Positions 10,504 to 22,450 of a DNA stretch of 64,000 bases are shown one piece after another. The notes under the pieces are model-generated. The model was given only the letters and a program-made list of their open reading frames with translations. It made no database searches and had not been told where the DNA came from. Source of the DNA: Tipula vernalis (Eukaryota; Arthropoda; Insecta; Diptera; Tipulidae); the NCBI GenBank assembly GCA_958295665.1, contig OY282560.1, positions 208,056,420-208,120,419 on the forward strand. The letters are read 5' to 3'. The first letter of the stretch is position 1, and each line of letters opens with the position of its first letter. A program made the position numbers and the translations under genes.

Positions 10504-11316
10504 GACTTTGAAAACCAACATGCGTGTACAACTACAACGGGATGCATCGGCTGGAAATTTTGCAAAACAATTAATGGATATTGGAAATGGGCGAATGTAA
10601 ATTGATGAATCTACGCAATGTATCACCTTGCCAGCAAACTAAGCATAGACGAATTGGTGCAAAAAGTTTTCCCAAACATTGCACAGAACTACAAAAATCA
10701 TCAGTGGCTCAGTACGCGTGCTATATTAGCGGCCAAAAACATCGATGTCAATACCATCAACTTCACTATTCAGAATGGAATACCCGGCGAAACGACAACA
10801 TATAAGTCCATCGATACTGTGGTGAATCAAGACGAAGTTGTCAACTATCCAACTGAATTCTTGAATTCGCTTGATTTGCCAGGCATACCACCGCACGCTC
10901 TTACATTGAAAATTGGCGTACCCATCATTCTTCTTCGAAACATAAATCCACCACGACTTTGCAACGGAACCAGACTCTCAGTCAAGAAAATGATGAACAA
11001 TGTTATCGAGGCAACAATTTTGACTGGAAAATTCAAAGGTGAAGGCGTACTGTTGCCACATATCCCAATGATCCCGACAGATATGCCATTCGAATTCAAG
11101 CGTTTGCAGTTCCCGGTGCGACTCGCTTTCGCAATAACTATCAACAAAGCACAAGGACAATCGTTGCAAGTGTGTGGATTAAATTTGGAGAATCCATGCT
11201 TCTCCCATGGGCAGCTCTATGTGGCCTGCTCACGCGTCGGAAAACCTTCTGGTTTATTCGTTTACGCACCAGATCGAAAAATAAGAAATATTGTGTATCC
11301 CACAGCACTTCAATAA
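10504..11316 (+). pseudogene. Helitron helicase C-terminal half
   Basis: The helicase continues in a frame after the LINE. From 10618 a 232-codon stretch covers the conserved end: YPTEFLNSLDLPGIPPH, LKIGVPIILLRNINPPRLCN, FPVRLAFAITINKAQGQSL (motif V/VI region) and GQLYVACSRVGKPSGLFVY. It stops at 11314-11316, about 155 bases before the Helitron terminus, as in complete family members. The short part between 10504 and 10618 reads in another frame, so there is at least one break. Confidence 0.88.
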
Positions 11317-11441
11317 ATATCGAATTGAAACGAAACTCTGCAATGTCACAATTTTTTCGAAATGAACAAAATCAATAAAATGACTCAAAATGAATTGAAT
11401 ATTTCTATAATGTCTTTCCTTCAAATTTATTTTAGTTGGTA

Positions 11442-11470
11442 GCGTAGCAACGCGCGCAGGGTACAGCTAG
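11442..11470 (+). other. Helitron 3' terminal hairpin and CTAG end
   Basis: GCGT-AGCA-ACGC forms a small stem-loop at 11442-11453. The end CTAG is at 11467-11470, followed by T. Helitrons terminate with a hairpin about 10-20 bases before CTRR, and it acts as the transposition stop signal. Confidence 0.85.
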
Positions 11471-12904
11471 TTAAATAATAAAAAAATAAAAAAGTAAGAG
11501 AGTTAAAAACTAATAAAAATATTTTGATTAGACCTATACAATAAAGAAGTTGAACCACCATTATCTTTCATATCCAACTGAATAAAAGGATATACAAATT
11601 TGCATTTTCTAAACTAAAACTGAAAAATTAATACATAATTACTCTTATGTATGTAAGTTGATTATTATCAATGGGAAATCAATCATCATATTCAACAAAA
11701 TTATAATAATTAATTTGTCTACAAAAAAAGTTAATTTATTCGCCCAAAAACGGTTTTCTTTACAATTCCGCCAAATTTTTTAGTCGGACAGTTTTGTGTC
11801 AAATTCATACATATTTTCCTTTCCTCCATTCTCCGTGATACCTATTTCTAGGAATTGCATTTCGGAGTTAAAATTCCTACCCGTAGGATTTTATCCTACA
11901 AAATGAGAGTTCTGTGATACCATATTCTCCTATATAGGAATTTTTTCCTGTAGGAATGAGTTCTGTAATAGCCACGATTATTCCAGCCATACAATAACAA
12001 TATACAGTAAGCTTTTGGTTTTAGTAGCAGACCTAATTTTTTGTACTAATCATACGTTTTAAACGAAATTACGTGTTCATATATAGATTTATCACTGTGT
12101 ATAGACTGTGTATTTTTTTAGCATTGCATAAATTCAAGAAATATGCAAATCTAAGAATAATTGCTTTGAGAATTTGTACCGTACTAATAAGTAACTAGAC
12201 AATAAATGTATAATTAAGTAATTTGCGGTAATTTTTATCTAATTATGTACTAGAATTTGTAGATGTACAGTAGCGAAGCGTCGCAACTTTGGAAAAACCG
12301 ACTTAGCAAATTAAGTTTGCGGGGAAGACAAATGCACAACTTCTATATAGCTACTTCGTATTATAATGATAAAGCAATCCATCAGCGATAACATTTATTT
12401 GGCACTAACTGATTAAATACGACTTATTCACATTAAAATCATAAAATTAAACCACTTTATAGTATATTTCCACGTGTGCCGTTTATGGATTTTTTTTTAA
12501 ATTAGCATATAGAACGCCACCGAACACACATATAATAAGCAGAACCATAAACTTTTACAAGTTGTAGATTAGCAAAAAAAAAATTACTAACACAATATGT
12601 ATAATTCACCAAGAACATCCTGAACATTCAAGACCATCAGCTATTAATAAATTAACAGTTGATGTCATGCTAATTAAAAATCATTTTAGGTTATAATTTT
12701 TATTTGCAAATGTTAAAATTATCGTACACAAAATTTTATAATTTGGCAAAAAAAATCTGTTTTATGGTTATGTCAAGATGCCAATGATACCTATTGTTTA
12801 TCGAAATGATAACGTCATCGCATTTATTATTTCACAAGCTGATAATTTTGTTAAAAGCATCTAAATACATTATTATGTATATTTTGTTCGGCTGGCAAAC
12901 ATGT
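11471..12904. other. AT-rich non-coding region
   Basis: No gene was recognised. A short imperfect palindromic patch at about 11,850-11,965 repeats 'TAGGAATT/GGAATTCCTA'-type words in both orientations (for example around CCTATATAGG), suggesting a foldback relic. The rest is featureless AT-rich DNA. Confidence 0.5.
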
Positions 12905-13240
12905 CACTCTCAGAACCTCGAATACTCACTTTTGATGGGACCACCCCAATCTTTGAAAATATCAAAGGTTGGTTACTAATAAAAAAAAAAAAAAAATTCA
13001 TTTTTCATTCATTTTTTCCCAAAGCGCGGATATATTTTTAGATTTATTTTGATTCCTATGTATGACGTATCGACTTCTTATCGCAGGTATCATAACTAAA
13101 AGTCTGAATTAGAATAAAACAAAATTAAAATATTTTTTTTGGTTTCATTTAATTTCTCTCGGGAATGACTCAATAGAAATGTTGTTGTAAATTTACCAAA
13201 ATAACTTATAATATGCTGATTTGACCAAAATAGCTGGTAT
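12905..13240 (+). repeat. Dispersed repeat, copy 1 (partner at ~51.9-52.1 kb)
   Basis: The stretch around 13085-13110 (GCAGGTATCATAACTAAAAG and following GAATTAGAAT) and the later TGTTGTTGTAAATT near 13180 recur in the same order at 52,030-52,140. The second copy interrupts a LINE RNase H domain, so the family is mobile. No coding capacity is seen. Confidence 0.45.
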
Positions 13241-14879
13241 GCTAATTTGAAATAAGGAAACTAACAAAAAATAACCCACTGGTATCCCGTAACCCACGCA
13301 AAGTTATAATATTTCTAAAGCTAATGTTGAATGGAAAACTGTAGTTTGAAAATTATTTAGGCATAAATAAAAACTGACCATTAGAACCTAAATCCTAAAT
13401 AACATCGCCATCACATACAGTTTTTATGTTTAACTAATGAAATTTATTTTAAAAAATTTGTTACTCGCGCAAATATATGTGTTGCCCTCTTGGGATAGTA
13501 CCAAAAATAATTTTAACTGTAAAAATCGAAATTTATTTTACGAACAGTAAAATCCTTTGAAATTGTACGCAATTCACTTGAAAAATAATTCCATTCTTTA
13601 AGTACAGTTTAAGAAAATGTACCTGCCAATTTGTTCTGCACCACAGTCAAATTACTGACTGCGTTTAGGGGTGACAAATTTTAAGTTTCAATTCCAAAGT
13701 AGTTTTAGATTAGTTAAACAAGTATTGTAATAACAAAAAAAAATGTATTCGAGATTTCCACATTACTCGACGAATTAAGTTGTCCGTGTCTTTCTGTCTT
13801 TCAAATATATCAATCATTTCCTTTCGGAAACACCCTGACCTTTCGTATAAATCTTGATAGTTCAGTTGGAAATTTGGTATCATATATAGTTTAGTATTAT
13901 AGTTTGGGTAAAATTTGATGCTCGAGTTTGGATTTAAATTCTAAGATATTACATCCATTCATTTTAAGTCAATCAACCCAATCTAATCCCAAAAAGCACC
14001 GCTCCTTTCTCTATTAATGAGTTGAAATATTTTTTACTTTTAAAATCTTAGGATTTAAATATTAACCCGAACAAGCTGCTTTATAATTAATTAGTGTGGG
14101 CTTTTGGGTCCGTTTAAGCGCTAAATAGTATTTAGCTAGTTAACCAAACGAAATCAACCATTTGAGAGAATCATTCTTCTATCAGTGGAGCGATTTTGAC
14201 AAAAATCATCGAAGCAGGAACAATAACGTAAAGCAGGGGAAACGGGTGCTTTGAATTTTTAATTTTTTTTTTTAATTTTATTGTTTTCTCTGCAGAGTTC
14301 AAAGAACAATTTGCATATCACAATTTTTACAATAGTGATATTGATATAATATTTCTTTATACTAATTGTTATTTAATACATGATTTAATTATAATTTTTA
14401 ATTAAATGATAATGAATTAATTGGCTATAATTGCTGGTACAAAAGGTATTTAGTTACATTGTTACATTAATATATGTAGTAACATTAATTTACGAATCCG
14501 ATAAAATTTTATTTAACAATAAATATTATTGAAATGTAATAGAATTATAAATTATTAAAATTATGTTTTATTAATCTTTTAATTATTTTAAAAGTAATAA
14601 CAATTAATTTTCCTAACACACAAGACAAATACTACCTAAAGACCTTACCTTTTTGAACAATTCATTGGAAGGTATTCTAACTTGTAATTTCAATATTGAT
14701 TTAATTACTTTTTTTGCAAGATCGTTTGTAAGGTAATCAGGTGCATCACTCCAGATAGGATTAAGATAAATTAAAGGAGAATGAATATATGAATATGGGA
14801 AAGTATAATTTTTGGAAAATTTTGGTTTGTCCTTCTTATTACAAAAATATAATATAAGGCATTATTCCTCAAGGATCTG
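13241..14879. other. AT-rich non-coding region
   Basis: I see no gene, RNA or clear repeat here. Homopolymer A/T runs are frequent. Confidence 0.5.
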
Positions 14880-15530
14880 CTTGTTGTGGCAGTTATTTAC
14901 TAGTTGTAAGAGGATGACAGTATCACGCCCGAAAATTGGTGGAAGTTACTACTTGTCGAGAAGAGGGTTGGCACAGGAATCAGGTTAAACTGACTAGCTA
15001 TGCGGATGAAATATCTCGGCTCATTTATAAGAAGGTAGTGGAGGGACTTGGCAAGGCCCTGTCATTGCTATGGAAGTGATCCCCCTCTCTTTGCCAACGC
15101 ATAATTGGAAGTGAGAAAGCTCGTGGAGCCAAAGGCTGGTACAGATCAGCCATTATAATTTTAAACAAAGAGTCACTGACTGCACTGGAGAAAACAAATG
15201 GTAAAATTAAATAAGGTTTCAGTGAAGTCACACTCAAGGTCTAAAAGAAGGATGCGGACAAGCTGGAGGCGCCGACACTACCGCTGTGCATAAAACCTCA
15301 TCTGGGCGCCTTGAAGAAGCGGATAGCCAAGCAGAAACTCTCTCCACTGATACGGATATGATAATGACAATGGAGTACCTAAAGAGGGTCTCAGAGGACC
15401 TTACATCAGGATAGGACTCTGATAGCTCAGTGGTGGAGGTGAAGGTATCGAAATGTTGACTGCTAAGGCAGTGTGGCGGTTCACTATTTACGTACGCCTT
15501 CATTCGTTCTTCACCACACAAATCAGTTCA
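14880..15530 (+). pseudogene. Possible LINE ORF1 (gag-like) relic
   Basis: The stretch is richer in G+C than its surroundings. It reads in shifting frames with many stops. Fragments such as MEYLKRVSEDLTSG, DSDSSVVEVKVSKC and GRLEEADSQAETLSTDTDM look like the Gln/Ser-rich N-terminal part of I/R1-type LINE ORF1 proteins. It lies upstream of, and in the same orientation as, an endonuclease domain at 16.2-17.0 kb, the expected order. The assignment rests on composition and position and is tentative. Confidence 0.35.
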
Positions 15531-16032
15531 CACGCAAACGATTAAAAACACAAAACAATACACCTATTCATTTTCAATCATACCAAAGGAGCGACGAAAA
15601 ACAAAACCACAAAACAAAATAAATAAAATTAAAATTAACTCGTGGTGTTGGCCGCCAAAATATTTTTTAGTGACACACAAAATGGAGATGAAAAATATAA
15701 AAAAACAAAAATTTGTTATAAATAAATTATTTTAGTCACTAAATAAATAATTATAAATCAAAAATAATAAATTAAATTAAATTGTGGTTACAATTATTTA
15801 TTGTGTTCCACATTTGGTGACCATCGACGCCCGTTTTTATGGACACGAACATGCCACGACTAAATATAATAATAAAAATCGGCGCAACCATGGTACGAAC
15901 TCATACCAGGTATATGGTACGTACCAAACAAAAAATAAAATCGGCCACGGGCCTTTATTAATTTTTTTTTTGTTTCTTTTGTGTTTTTGTTTTTGGGTTG
16001 GGCCACAGACATACATACATACGTACCGTGTT

Positions 16033-16103
<71 letters not shown>

Positions 16104-16224
16104 ATGCAACCATGAATTATTATTACTGTCATCAATCATCACCGCCTGCGGCTTTGTCATCGTCGTCACTATCATGACCACCATAGGCGAGCAGCAGCAT
16201 CTTCACCAAACAGCAGCGGCATTA
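15531..16224. other. Region between LINE ORF1 and ORF2 relics, with no gene
   Basis: AT-rich DNA with a (CA)n tract. The long ORFs here exist only because of the dinucleotide repeat. It may be an insertion separating the two LINE pieces. Confidence 0.5.
16035..16102 (+). repeat. (AC)34 microsatellite
   Basis: A perfect 68-bp AC run. It is pure and so likely polymorphic. Confidence 0.98.
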
Positions 16225-17020
16225 GGAAAGAAGGGACAGATATTGTCTTGATCCAAAAATATTGGGTCACTGTTATTGAGTACTTCGGTTCTAGATTCAC
16301 AATTATAGATAAAAGAAAGGTAGGATTCGTTGGTGCATTCTCGTTATAAATAATCTAAATTCTTTTCTGTTATCAAATTACAGCAATGCAGATGTAGCAG
16401 CGGTTAGAATTGAGCTCGGCAAGCGTAAGCTCTGGCTAATGGCACCTTACCTAGCATATGATGAGGTGAACTTTGCACCTGTCATTCTAAGTAGACAAAT
16501 TATGAAGGCTCAGAGGCGCAAGGTTGGAGTCATTCTAAGAAGCGATGTATGTAGATTCTCATCACACAATCTGGGGAAGTTTGGATACAAATGAGCGAGA
16601 TTAGGTACTCTTTCATTACATTATAGATACTAACCTTCGTATATGTAACATAGGCAATAAGCCGACTTTTATAACTAAAAATACACAAGAGTTATTAGAT
16701 GTTGATGTACACTTGCCTCAAACCTTTTCATGAATAGTCTATTATATTTAAACAGCAGGTAACTCGATAGGAATACCAGTTCACTTCCAGCTCCGGTGCC
16801 AAAACCTTCAGGAACTACACAAGAACTTGATGCCTTAGTGGATAAGCTTTCCGGCGCTTTTAATGAAGCGATGGTAGACTTTAGCCCTCTTAGTAGGCCT
16901 AAGGGTAAATCTCGGCCACCTTGGTGGTCCAAGGAGATTCGACAAACCCATCCAAACTCCAAAAGGCTGTTTAAAAAACCAAGGACAACAAGAGCTGCTG
17001 CAAAAGAAAAAAAAATATTG
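16225..17020 (+). pseudogene. LINE ORF2 apurinic-type endonuclease and linker, decayed
   Basis: The endonuclease nicks target DNA to prime LINE insertion. Blocks in order: TDIVLIQKYWV (normally a QEPWV-type metal site), DVAAVRIELGKRKLWLMAPY, then QRRKVGVILRSD, LRICNIGNKPTFITKNTQEL with LLDVDVHL, and lastly LDALVDKLSGAFNEAMVDF with RPPWWSKEIR and RLFKKPRTTRAA in the linker to RT. These are I/R1-like signatures. The Glu of the first metal site and the GADANAHH-type block are lost. Several frameshifts are present. The RT does not follow; the element is truncated at about 17,020. Confidence 0.7.
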
Positions 17021-17566
17021 TCCCTTGTCCTGAATGTTCTTTTCATTTATTTTAAAAATATCCCTTAACCATCTGTTTCAGAAGTAAGACACCTCAACAA
17101 AAAAAAATTCTTATTTTTGGCTTTCCCTAATGTCAAAGTTATTCTTAAAAAATCTATCGAGAAACAAAGCAATTCGGGAAATATTTTGGAAAATACGGCG
17201 AAAAACCAAATTTATTTGCTGAAAATCCAAATTTAATCGTTTTCTTTTGTTTTTTTTTTTCGGCTGGAGATCACCACGCCGTGTCATTTGAAGTATAAAA
17301 TTAATTGTCTGGAAAATGTAAAAACAAAACCTGCAATAGCGCTGATGAAATGTGTTCCAAGATGGTTTGATGGATTGTGAAAATTTAATGAGTTTTCATG
17401 GCTAGGCTGTGGCTGTGGACCATTATAATAATAATTACAGTACAGGAAGTAGCTACGTGGATAGTTCAATCTGTTACAGCACAGGTTTGAATTAGTCAAA
17501 TAACTTTTCATTTACGAATTCAAAGCTGAATTAAAATACAAGTCTTCTTGAACATCCCATGAATAT
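17021..17566. other. Non-coding region
   Basis: No gene or repeat was recognised. Confidence 0.5.
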
Positions 17567-18698
17567 TTATGTCTTTATGTCCATCAGGTGATAAGTTCCA
17601 AGAACACTACCGTTCTCGTCCGTTAAAACATAGTTAACGTCCCCGCGTTTTTCTTTTACAACAGCTCTTAGGAATGGGTAGGGCCATATACTGGTCATAT
17701 ATTTTTTGTAGCAGCGCTACACGGATGTTGTCGTACATACACTTTCTGACCAATTGACAATGTCCTTTGTCGGGTTCTTAAATTGTAATGTTTTGAATAT
17801 CGATCGTAGGCATGTCTCAAATTATTTCGAACTTCTTCATGAATCAAACCCATTCAATCGGAAGTGCTCATCAAATCTACGGTTTCATCGCTTAATAAAT
17901 TTAGTTCTGATAATAGCTTATAGTCATCAGCGTGCGCAATTTGGTGATAGCCGAATAGAAGGAAGTGTGGGGAGAACTTAGTTGACTCGTGGATAGAGTT
18001 TCGTAAAGAACTTGCAATTTGAGGCAGGAATCTATCCCAAGACGAATGTCTTTCCCCAACATACGCTCGTATTGCGGCAACTATTGAGCGGTTTACTCGC
18101 TCCGACGAATTACTCTGCGGAGAATAATAAGCGGTCTTGATATGTTGGATGCCTAAATCTTTAACCATACCAGAAAATTCCTTACCCCCAAACTGTACCC
18201 CGTTGTCCGTATGAATTATTTGTGGAACACTAAATAATGGAAATAATTCATCTTGTAAGAAACTTACAATTAGGCCAGCGGTGCCTTTTGCCAGAGTTTT
18301 CAAGTAGACGAATTTGGTTAAATTGTCCAAAACGATCAAAATGACAATCTTTCCTTTGGCAGTTCGAGGGTAAGGACCAAGTAGATCTACGAAATTTTTC
18401 TGCCATAGCCGTTCTGAAATGGTATGCTTTCCTAGAGGGGGCGATCACACGTATTCATTGCTTTGGACTGTTTACAGATGTCACATTGTAATATATAACT
18501 GTGAGTATCCTTTGCCATTTTAGGCCAATAGTACAAGCGCCGCAATCTCTCGAGAGTCTTTTTAATGCCTCCATGTGCTCCATCTGGTGGGTTATGCTCC
18601 TTTTCTATCAACTGTTTGGTTAAATCAGTAGGAACCCACAATTTCCACATTGGTATGTCGGTTAGTGGAACGCGACTTTTGTATATCTGGATAAACAT
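17567..18698 (-). pseudogene. Ty3/Gypsy family D integrase, antisense, frame-broken
   Basis: On the minus strand, 18698-18432 has the zinc-binding N-terminus: EKEHNPPDGAHGGIKKTLER ... LQCDICKQSK (HHCC). The core at 18339-17854 shows HTDNGVQFGGKEF (second Asp) and PQSNSSERVNRSI (Glu). The first Asp region lies in the overlapping frame near 18370. The C-terminus continues after a break and ends in LGTYHLMDIKT with stop TAA at 17567-17569, a usual Gypsy integrase end. No LTR is recognised beyond it. At least two frame changes make it a pseudogene. Confidence 0.85.
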
Positions 18699-20228
18699 TT
18701 GGATTAGAGCGTAACTTATCCATGATATTTAAGTACCCTTGGTCTAAGATCTTCGTGGAGTCAAATAATTCTTTGTCAGTGAATTTTATGTCAGTGTGCA
18801 ATTCCTCTACCGTTTCACAATGGACTCTCGATAAGGCGTCTGGGACTACGTTTTCGGACCCCTTCTGATGAACAATATTAAAGTCATATCCCTGCAATTT
18901 CAGACTCCAACGGGCAAGCCTACCGCTCAAGTCTTTTTGGTTCATCAACCACTTGAGGCTGGCGTGGTCTGTTATCAAGGTAAACCGGTACCCTTCTATA
19001 TAAGGTCGGAACTTTTTTATGCTAACCACCGCCGCCAGACACTCAAGCTCGGTGATTGAGTAGTTCCGTTGGGCCTGATTTAATTTCTGGGACATGAATA
19101 TAATTGGTTTCTCGTTGCCTTCATCGTCCATCTGGAACAATACACTTCCCAATCCCTGTGTACTTGCATCACATCTTATAAAGAATTCCTTTGTGTAATC
19201 TGGATTATGGAGCACCGGAGCGCAGCACAGCAGGCCTTTTAGGGTTTGAAAAGCTGATTCAGCATCGTCGGTCCATTTATATGTTAAGCCTTTTCGCAGT
19301 AGATCAGTGATTGGAGCCGTAATATCAGAATAATTCAGAATGAATCGACGATACCATCCAGACATTCCGAGTAATCGTCGTGTTTGCTTTATCGTAGATG
19401 GAGAAGGAACATTTCTGATATCTTCCACTTTTGCTGGATCTGGTTTTAACCCCTGGTCCCCAACTATGAACCCCAGGTACCTCGTCTCCTTAAGCACAAA
19501 GTTACTTTTCTGTATATTAATGGTCAGCCCTGCTTTTTCCAATAAATGAGCAACGGTTTCCAGAGTTTTCAGATGCTCGTCGTATTCCGCGGATATAATC
19601 AAGAGGTCGTCTAAGTACACGAACACTCTATCTCGTAACCGGTGCGGAAAATAACTCGATCCATCAGTCTGCTCATGGTTTGAGGCGTGTTACACAACCC
19701 AAACGGCATGACGCAGAACTGATAGAGAAGACGACCTGGAACTGTGAAGGCTGTAATCTCTTTTGAGCTTGCAGAGAAGGGTATCTGCCAGAAGGCGTCT
19801 TTTAAGTCGATAGTGGTAATATATCTGGTTTGATGAAGCCTGCCCAATAGACCATCAATAATTGGTAATGGGTACGCGTCTTTTTTCGTAACTTGATTTA
19901 TTTTACGCGAATCAAGACAAAGCCTTAATTTGCCGCTTGATTTACGAACCAAGACTACTGGGCTACTCCAAGGACTGAAACTCTCTTCTATAACACCAAG
20001 GGATAGCATCCTATCTATTTCTTGATAAATTAGCGACTGAATAGCTGGTGATACAGAATAGTGTCTTTGTTTGATGGGGGTGGCATTTCCTATGTCTATT
20101 ACATGCTCTACTAAATGTGTTTTGCCTAATCCCTTGTAAGCAAACGACGGGAACTTAGCGATAATCTGGTTTAATTTTTCCCGTTGCACAATATTCAATT
20201 CATCGCCGTCTACATTTAGAGTCCGCAT
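18625..20228 (-). pseudogene. Family D reverse transcriptase and RNase H
   Basis: From 20228 down: the pre-RT block KGLGKTHLVEHVIDIG, then the RT blocks GVIEESFSPWSSPVVLVRK, LRLCLDSRKINQVTKKDAYP, TTIDLKDAFWQIPF and CVMPFGLCNTPQT. The frame shifts near 19620 and continues with the catalytic FVYLDDLLIISAEYDEHL (YLDD). RNase H has FFIRCDASTQGLGSVL, NYSITELECLAAVVSIKKFR, LITDHASLKWL and ends VVPDALSRVH. This pol is better preserved than family A; one frameshift separates the two RT halves. Confidence 0.9.
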
Positions 20229-20645
20229 TTACCAACACCATTTCGTCGATAGCTCGAGTACGTCTTGTTTTATCTGTGATGAATTTTCGAGGGTCATAAC
20301 CCGATGTTGACCATAACTTCTCATAATTAGCGCAAACCTTCCTTAAATCCTCCAAATCTTCAAAATCCTTGTCCTGAGTGGCATTTTTAAGTGGGGCATT
20401 CATATTATCCAGAACAATCTCTAAAATTTCCTCCTCTGGAAATGGTCTATAGAAAGTCTATAATTCGCCATTTCCACTTCCAAAATAAAATCGTTAAATG
20501 ATTCTCTGGACTCTTGGGTTCTACCCCGAATGTATCGTATCTGTGCACGTTCACTCTCAATACTGCTAAACCTTTCTAGCAAGGCCGATTTTAGTTGCCT
20601 CCAGGAAGAGTTTTTATTTTGATGGGATGAACACCGATAGTTAGT
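20200..20645 (-). pseudogene. Family D Gag C-terminal fragment
   Basis: Minus-strand frames upstream of pol read SSWRQLKSALLERFSSIESE- and NAPLKNATQDKDFEDLEDLR-type blocks with KVCANYEKLWSTSGYDPRKF. These fit a Gypsy Gag capsid end and linker before protease. The frames are broken and the upstream half is missing; sequence similarity to Gag ends near 20,645. No protease DTG was found. Confidence 0.55.
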
Positions 20646-21059
20646 TACGATAGTTTCTTTTGTTTAGGGTTACCTCTTTTTATATACATATATAATATAA
20701 CGCACACCAGTTTTTTTTTTTGGAATTTGGCTCATTGTATATCGTGGCTAACGGAACCCCCCTAGTCGACTAGATGCTACCCAATCATAGGTGTGCGGCC
20801 ACGTGAACAAAACCATTTTTAAAAGCCAACAGTTACAATATTTTGGTGCAATTTAAAGAAATGTGATTGCCAGAAAATACCACAGTAGGTGCCTACATAG
20901 GGTGACCAGGAGGAAGTCTGAAAAATCTCTTTAAAAAAAAAGAGGACATAAAATTCGTTTGGTGGGGACGACTGGACACAAAACATGCACGTGGTAAAAT
21001 CTCTTCTAGAAAAGTTTTAAGCCCGCTAGCTTGGTTCATATTGGTTAAGTCAGATAATA
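20646..21059. other. Non-coding region
   Basis: No gene was recognised; it has short A and T runs. Confidence 0.45.
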
Positions 21060-22445
21060 AATTTCAATGGAATTGGGATGGAATTTCTTAAATAAAACAT
21101 GGGCAGAATTCAATAAAGATTGTAAGACATTATAATAACATTTTGGTTATAACAAAAAAAATTTGGAGAAATTAGATTTGCTAAAGAAAAATTTGTTTTT
21201 TACTTTCATAACCACTCAAGGCATTTACTACATTTCCAGGTTCCAGCACCAAATGGAGCACATTTGTCAATGGATTTTAGTGAAATGTTATATCTGAATT
21301 ATTAAGCCGATTCTATCAGAAGTTCCTAATATAAAACCGAATTATTCACGCTATTTCTTGGGTCACCTCATTTGGGGTCGGATTTGTTAAATAAAATAAG
21401 AACCTAATCCATGAAATATTGTGGAAGACCACTAATGATATTTTGGATGAAGCCATTAACATTGTTTCACCAATTACATAGACAACGAATCCAGGCAGCG
21501 TACTACGTCTCCAGCTTCAAATGGAACTAGATGGTACGTTTATGGATGAATTTTAAAAGAATTTATATCTGAGATTTAAGAGGTTAAGTCGATTCTTTAA
21601 GTAGTACCACAGAAGAAAGATTAACCAGAATAGACATTGCGTGGATCAAATTTTTTTTCATCTTACCTTCTTTTTTGGACATTGAAGCATAATTATTTTT
21701 AGAATATTATAGTAGTTAATACAAATTATGCTGTCAAAACAAAACTTGTCAAATAATTTCACTAACTACCCTGTTAAGGATTCTCAATTTTTATTATTTC
21801 AAATCAAAACCAGTAAACCAGAGAATACATAACCAAACTTTCTCTTACCTTCGGCAAATCAAGGTGAAAAAATTGAGTCCAAATTTTTACATACAAAAAC
21901 AGCGTTATGTCTCTTCTGGTTATATTCTGTGGTGGTACCTAATATAAAATTTATTAAATGTTAATTTATTTAATAATCTGGGGTCGGATTTCGTAATTAA
22001 CATGGTTCAAATTCAGAATATTTTTCGGTTGAAATTTTAAATCACAAATGAAATTCGTCAAATTAACTGGTATATACTTAGGTAATTCAGACTATCTTCT
22101 CAGTTTCCAGCATCAAATGGATGGAACAAGAACATTTGTTTAGCGAAAATTTACTATCTGTAATATTTTGTAAATTCTATAAATAGTTTCTATTATAAAA
22201 CCTATTATTTCAGGGCCTGAAAAAAATGTCTGTCGTAAGGTAGGGTTGGGATCAGAATTTTTAAAATAAAACATAGCCCATCGACAAGAAATATTTTGGA
22301 ACACTATTCGTACTAATGGAATTTTTATCGATTTTTTCTCCGCCTCCAGCACCAAATAGAAGACAGACTTTTTCGATGTATTTTAGTGATATTTTATTTC
22401 AGAGATATTAATCCGATTCAATATAATGAGTTCCTAACCTTAAAC
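21060..22445 (+). repeat. Degenerate array with ~300-bp periodicity
   Basis: Anchor words recur in a fixed order: a GGGxTCGGATTT/GGGATGGAATTT-type word followed by TTAAATAAAA at about 21,070, 21,375, 21,980 and 22,247; TCCAGCACCAAATGGA variants at 21,245, 21,513, 22,109 and 22,346; CCTAATATAAAAC variants at 21,327, 21,933 and 22,190. Spacing is about 265-305 bp, with a gap of twice that around 21,605-21,940. The copies are highly diverged, so this is an old tandem satellite or an element with internal repeats. Confidence 0.55.
21600..21942. mobile_element. Foldback/MITE candidate inside the periodic array
   Basis: GTAGTACCACAGAAG with ACCAGAATAGACAT near 21,600-21,637 is repeated in inverted, imperfect form at 21,908-21,942 (ATGTCTCTTCTGGT ... 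CTGTGGTGGTACC). The interior is AT-rich and non-coding. No clear target duplication was seen. Confidence 0.4.
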
Positions 22446-22450
22446 ATATT

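Larger units (their letters stand above)
4797..11470 (+). mobile_element. Helitron rolling-circle transposon with both termini, decayed and LINE-interrupted
   Basis: The 5' end TCTATATATATAAAAATGAA is the kind of start seen in insect Helitrons. The 3' end is GGGTACAGCTAG, preceded by a small hairpin. The element sits exactly between A (4796) and T (11471), the host dinucleotide Helitrons use, with no target duplication. Inside, on the same strand, are the N-terminal zinc region, Rep nuclease and Pif1-type helicase of the RepHel protein, all split by frameshifts. A 1.47-kb LINE lies in the helicase. Without it the element would be about 5.2 kb. It cannot be autonomous now. Confidence 0.93.

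Noticed and set aside
15784..16251. ORFs of 155, 115 and 91 codons with Thr-His or Val-Cys runs
   Set aside because: They are driven by the (AC)34 microsatellite and have no domain.
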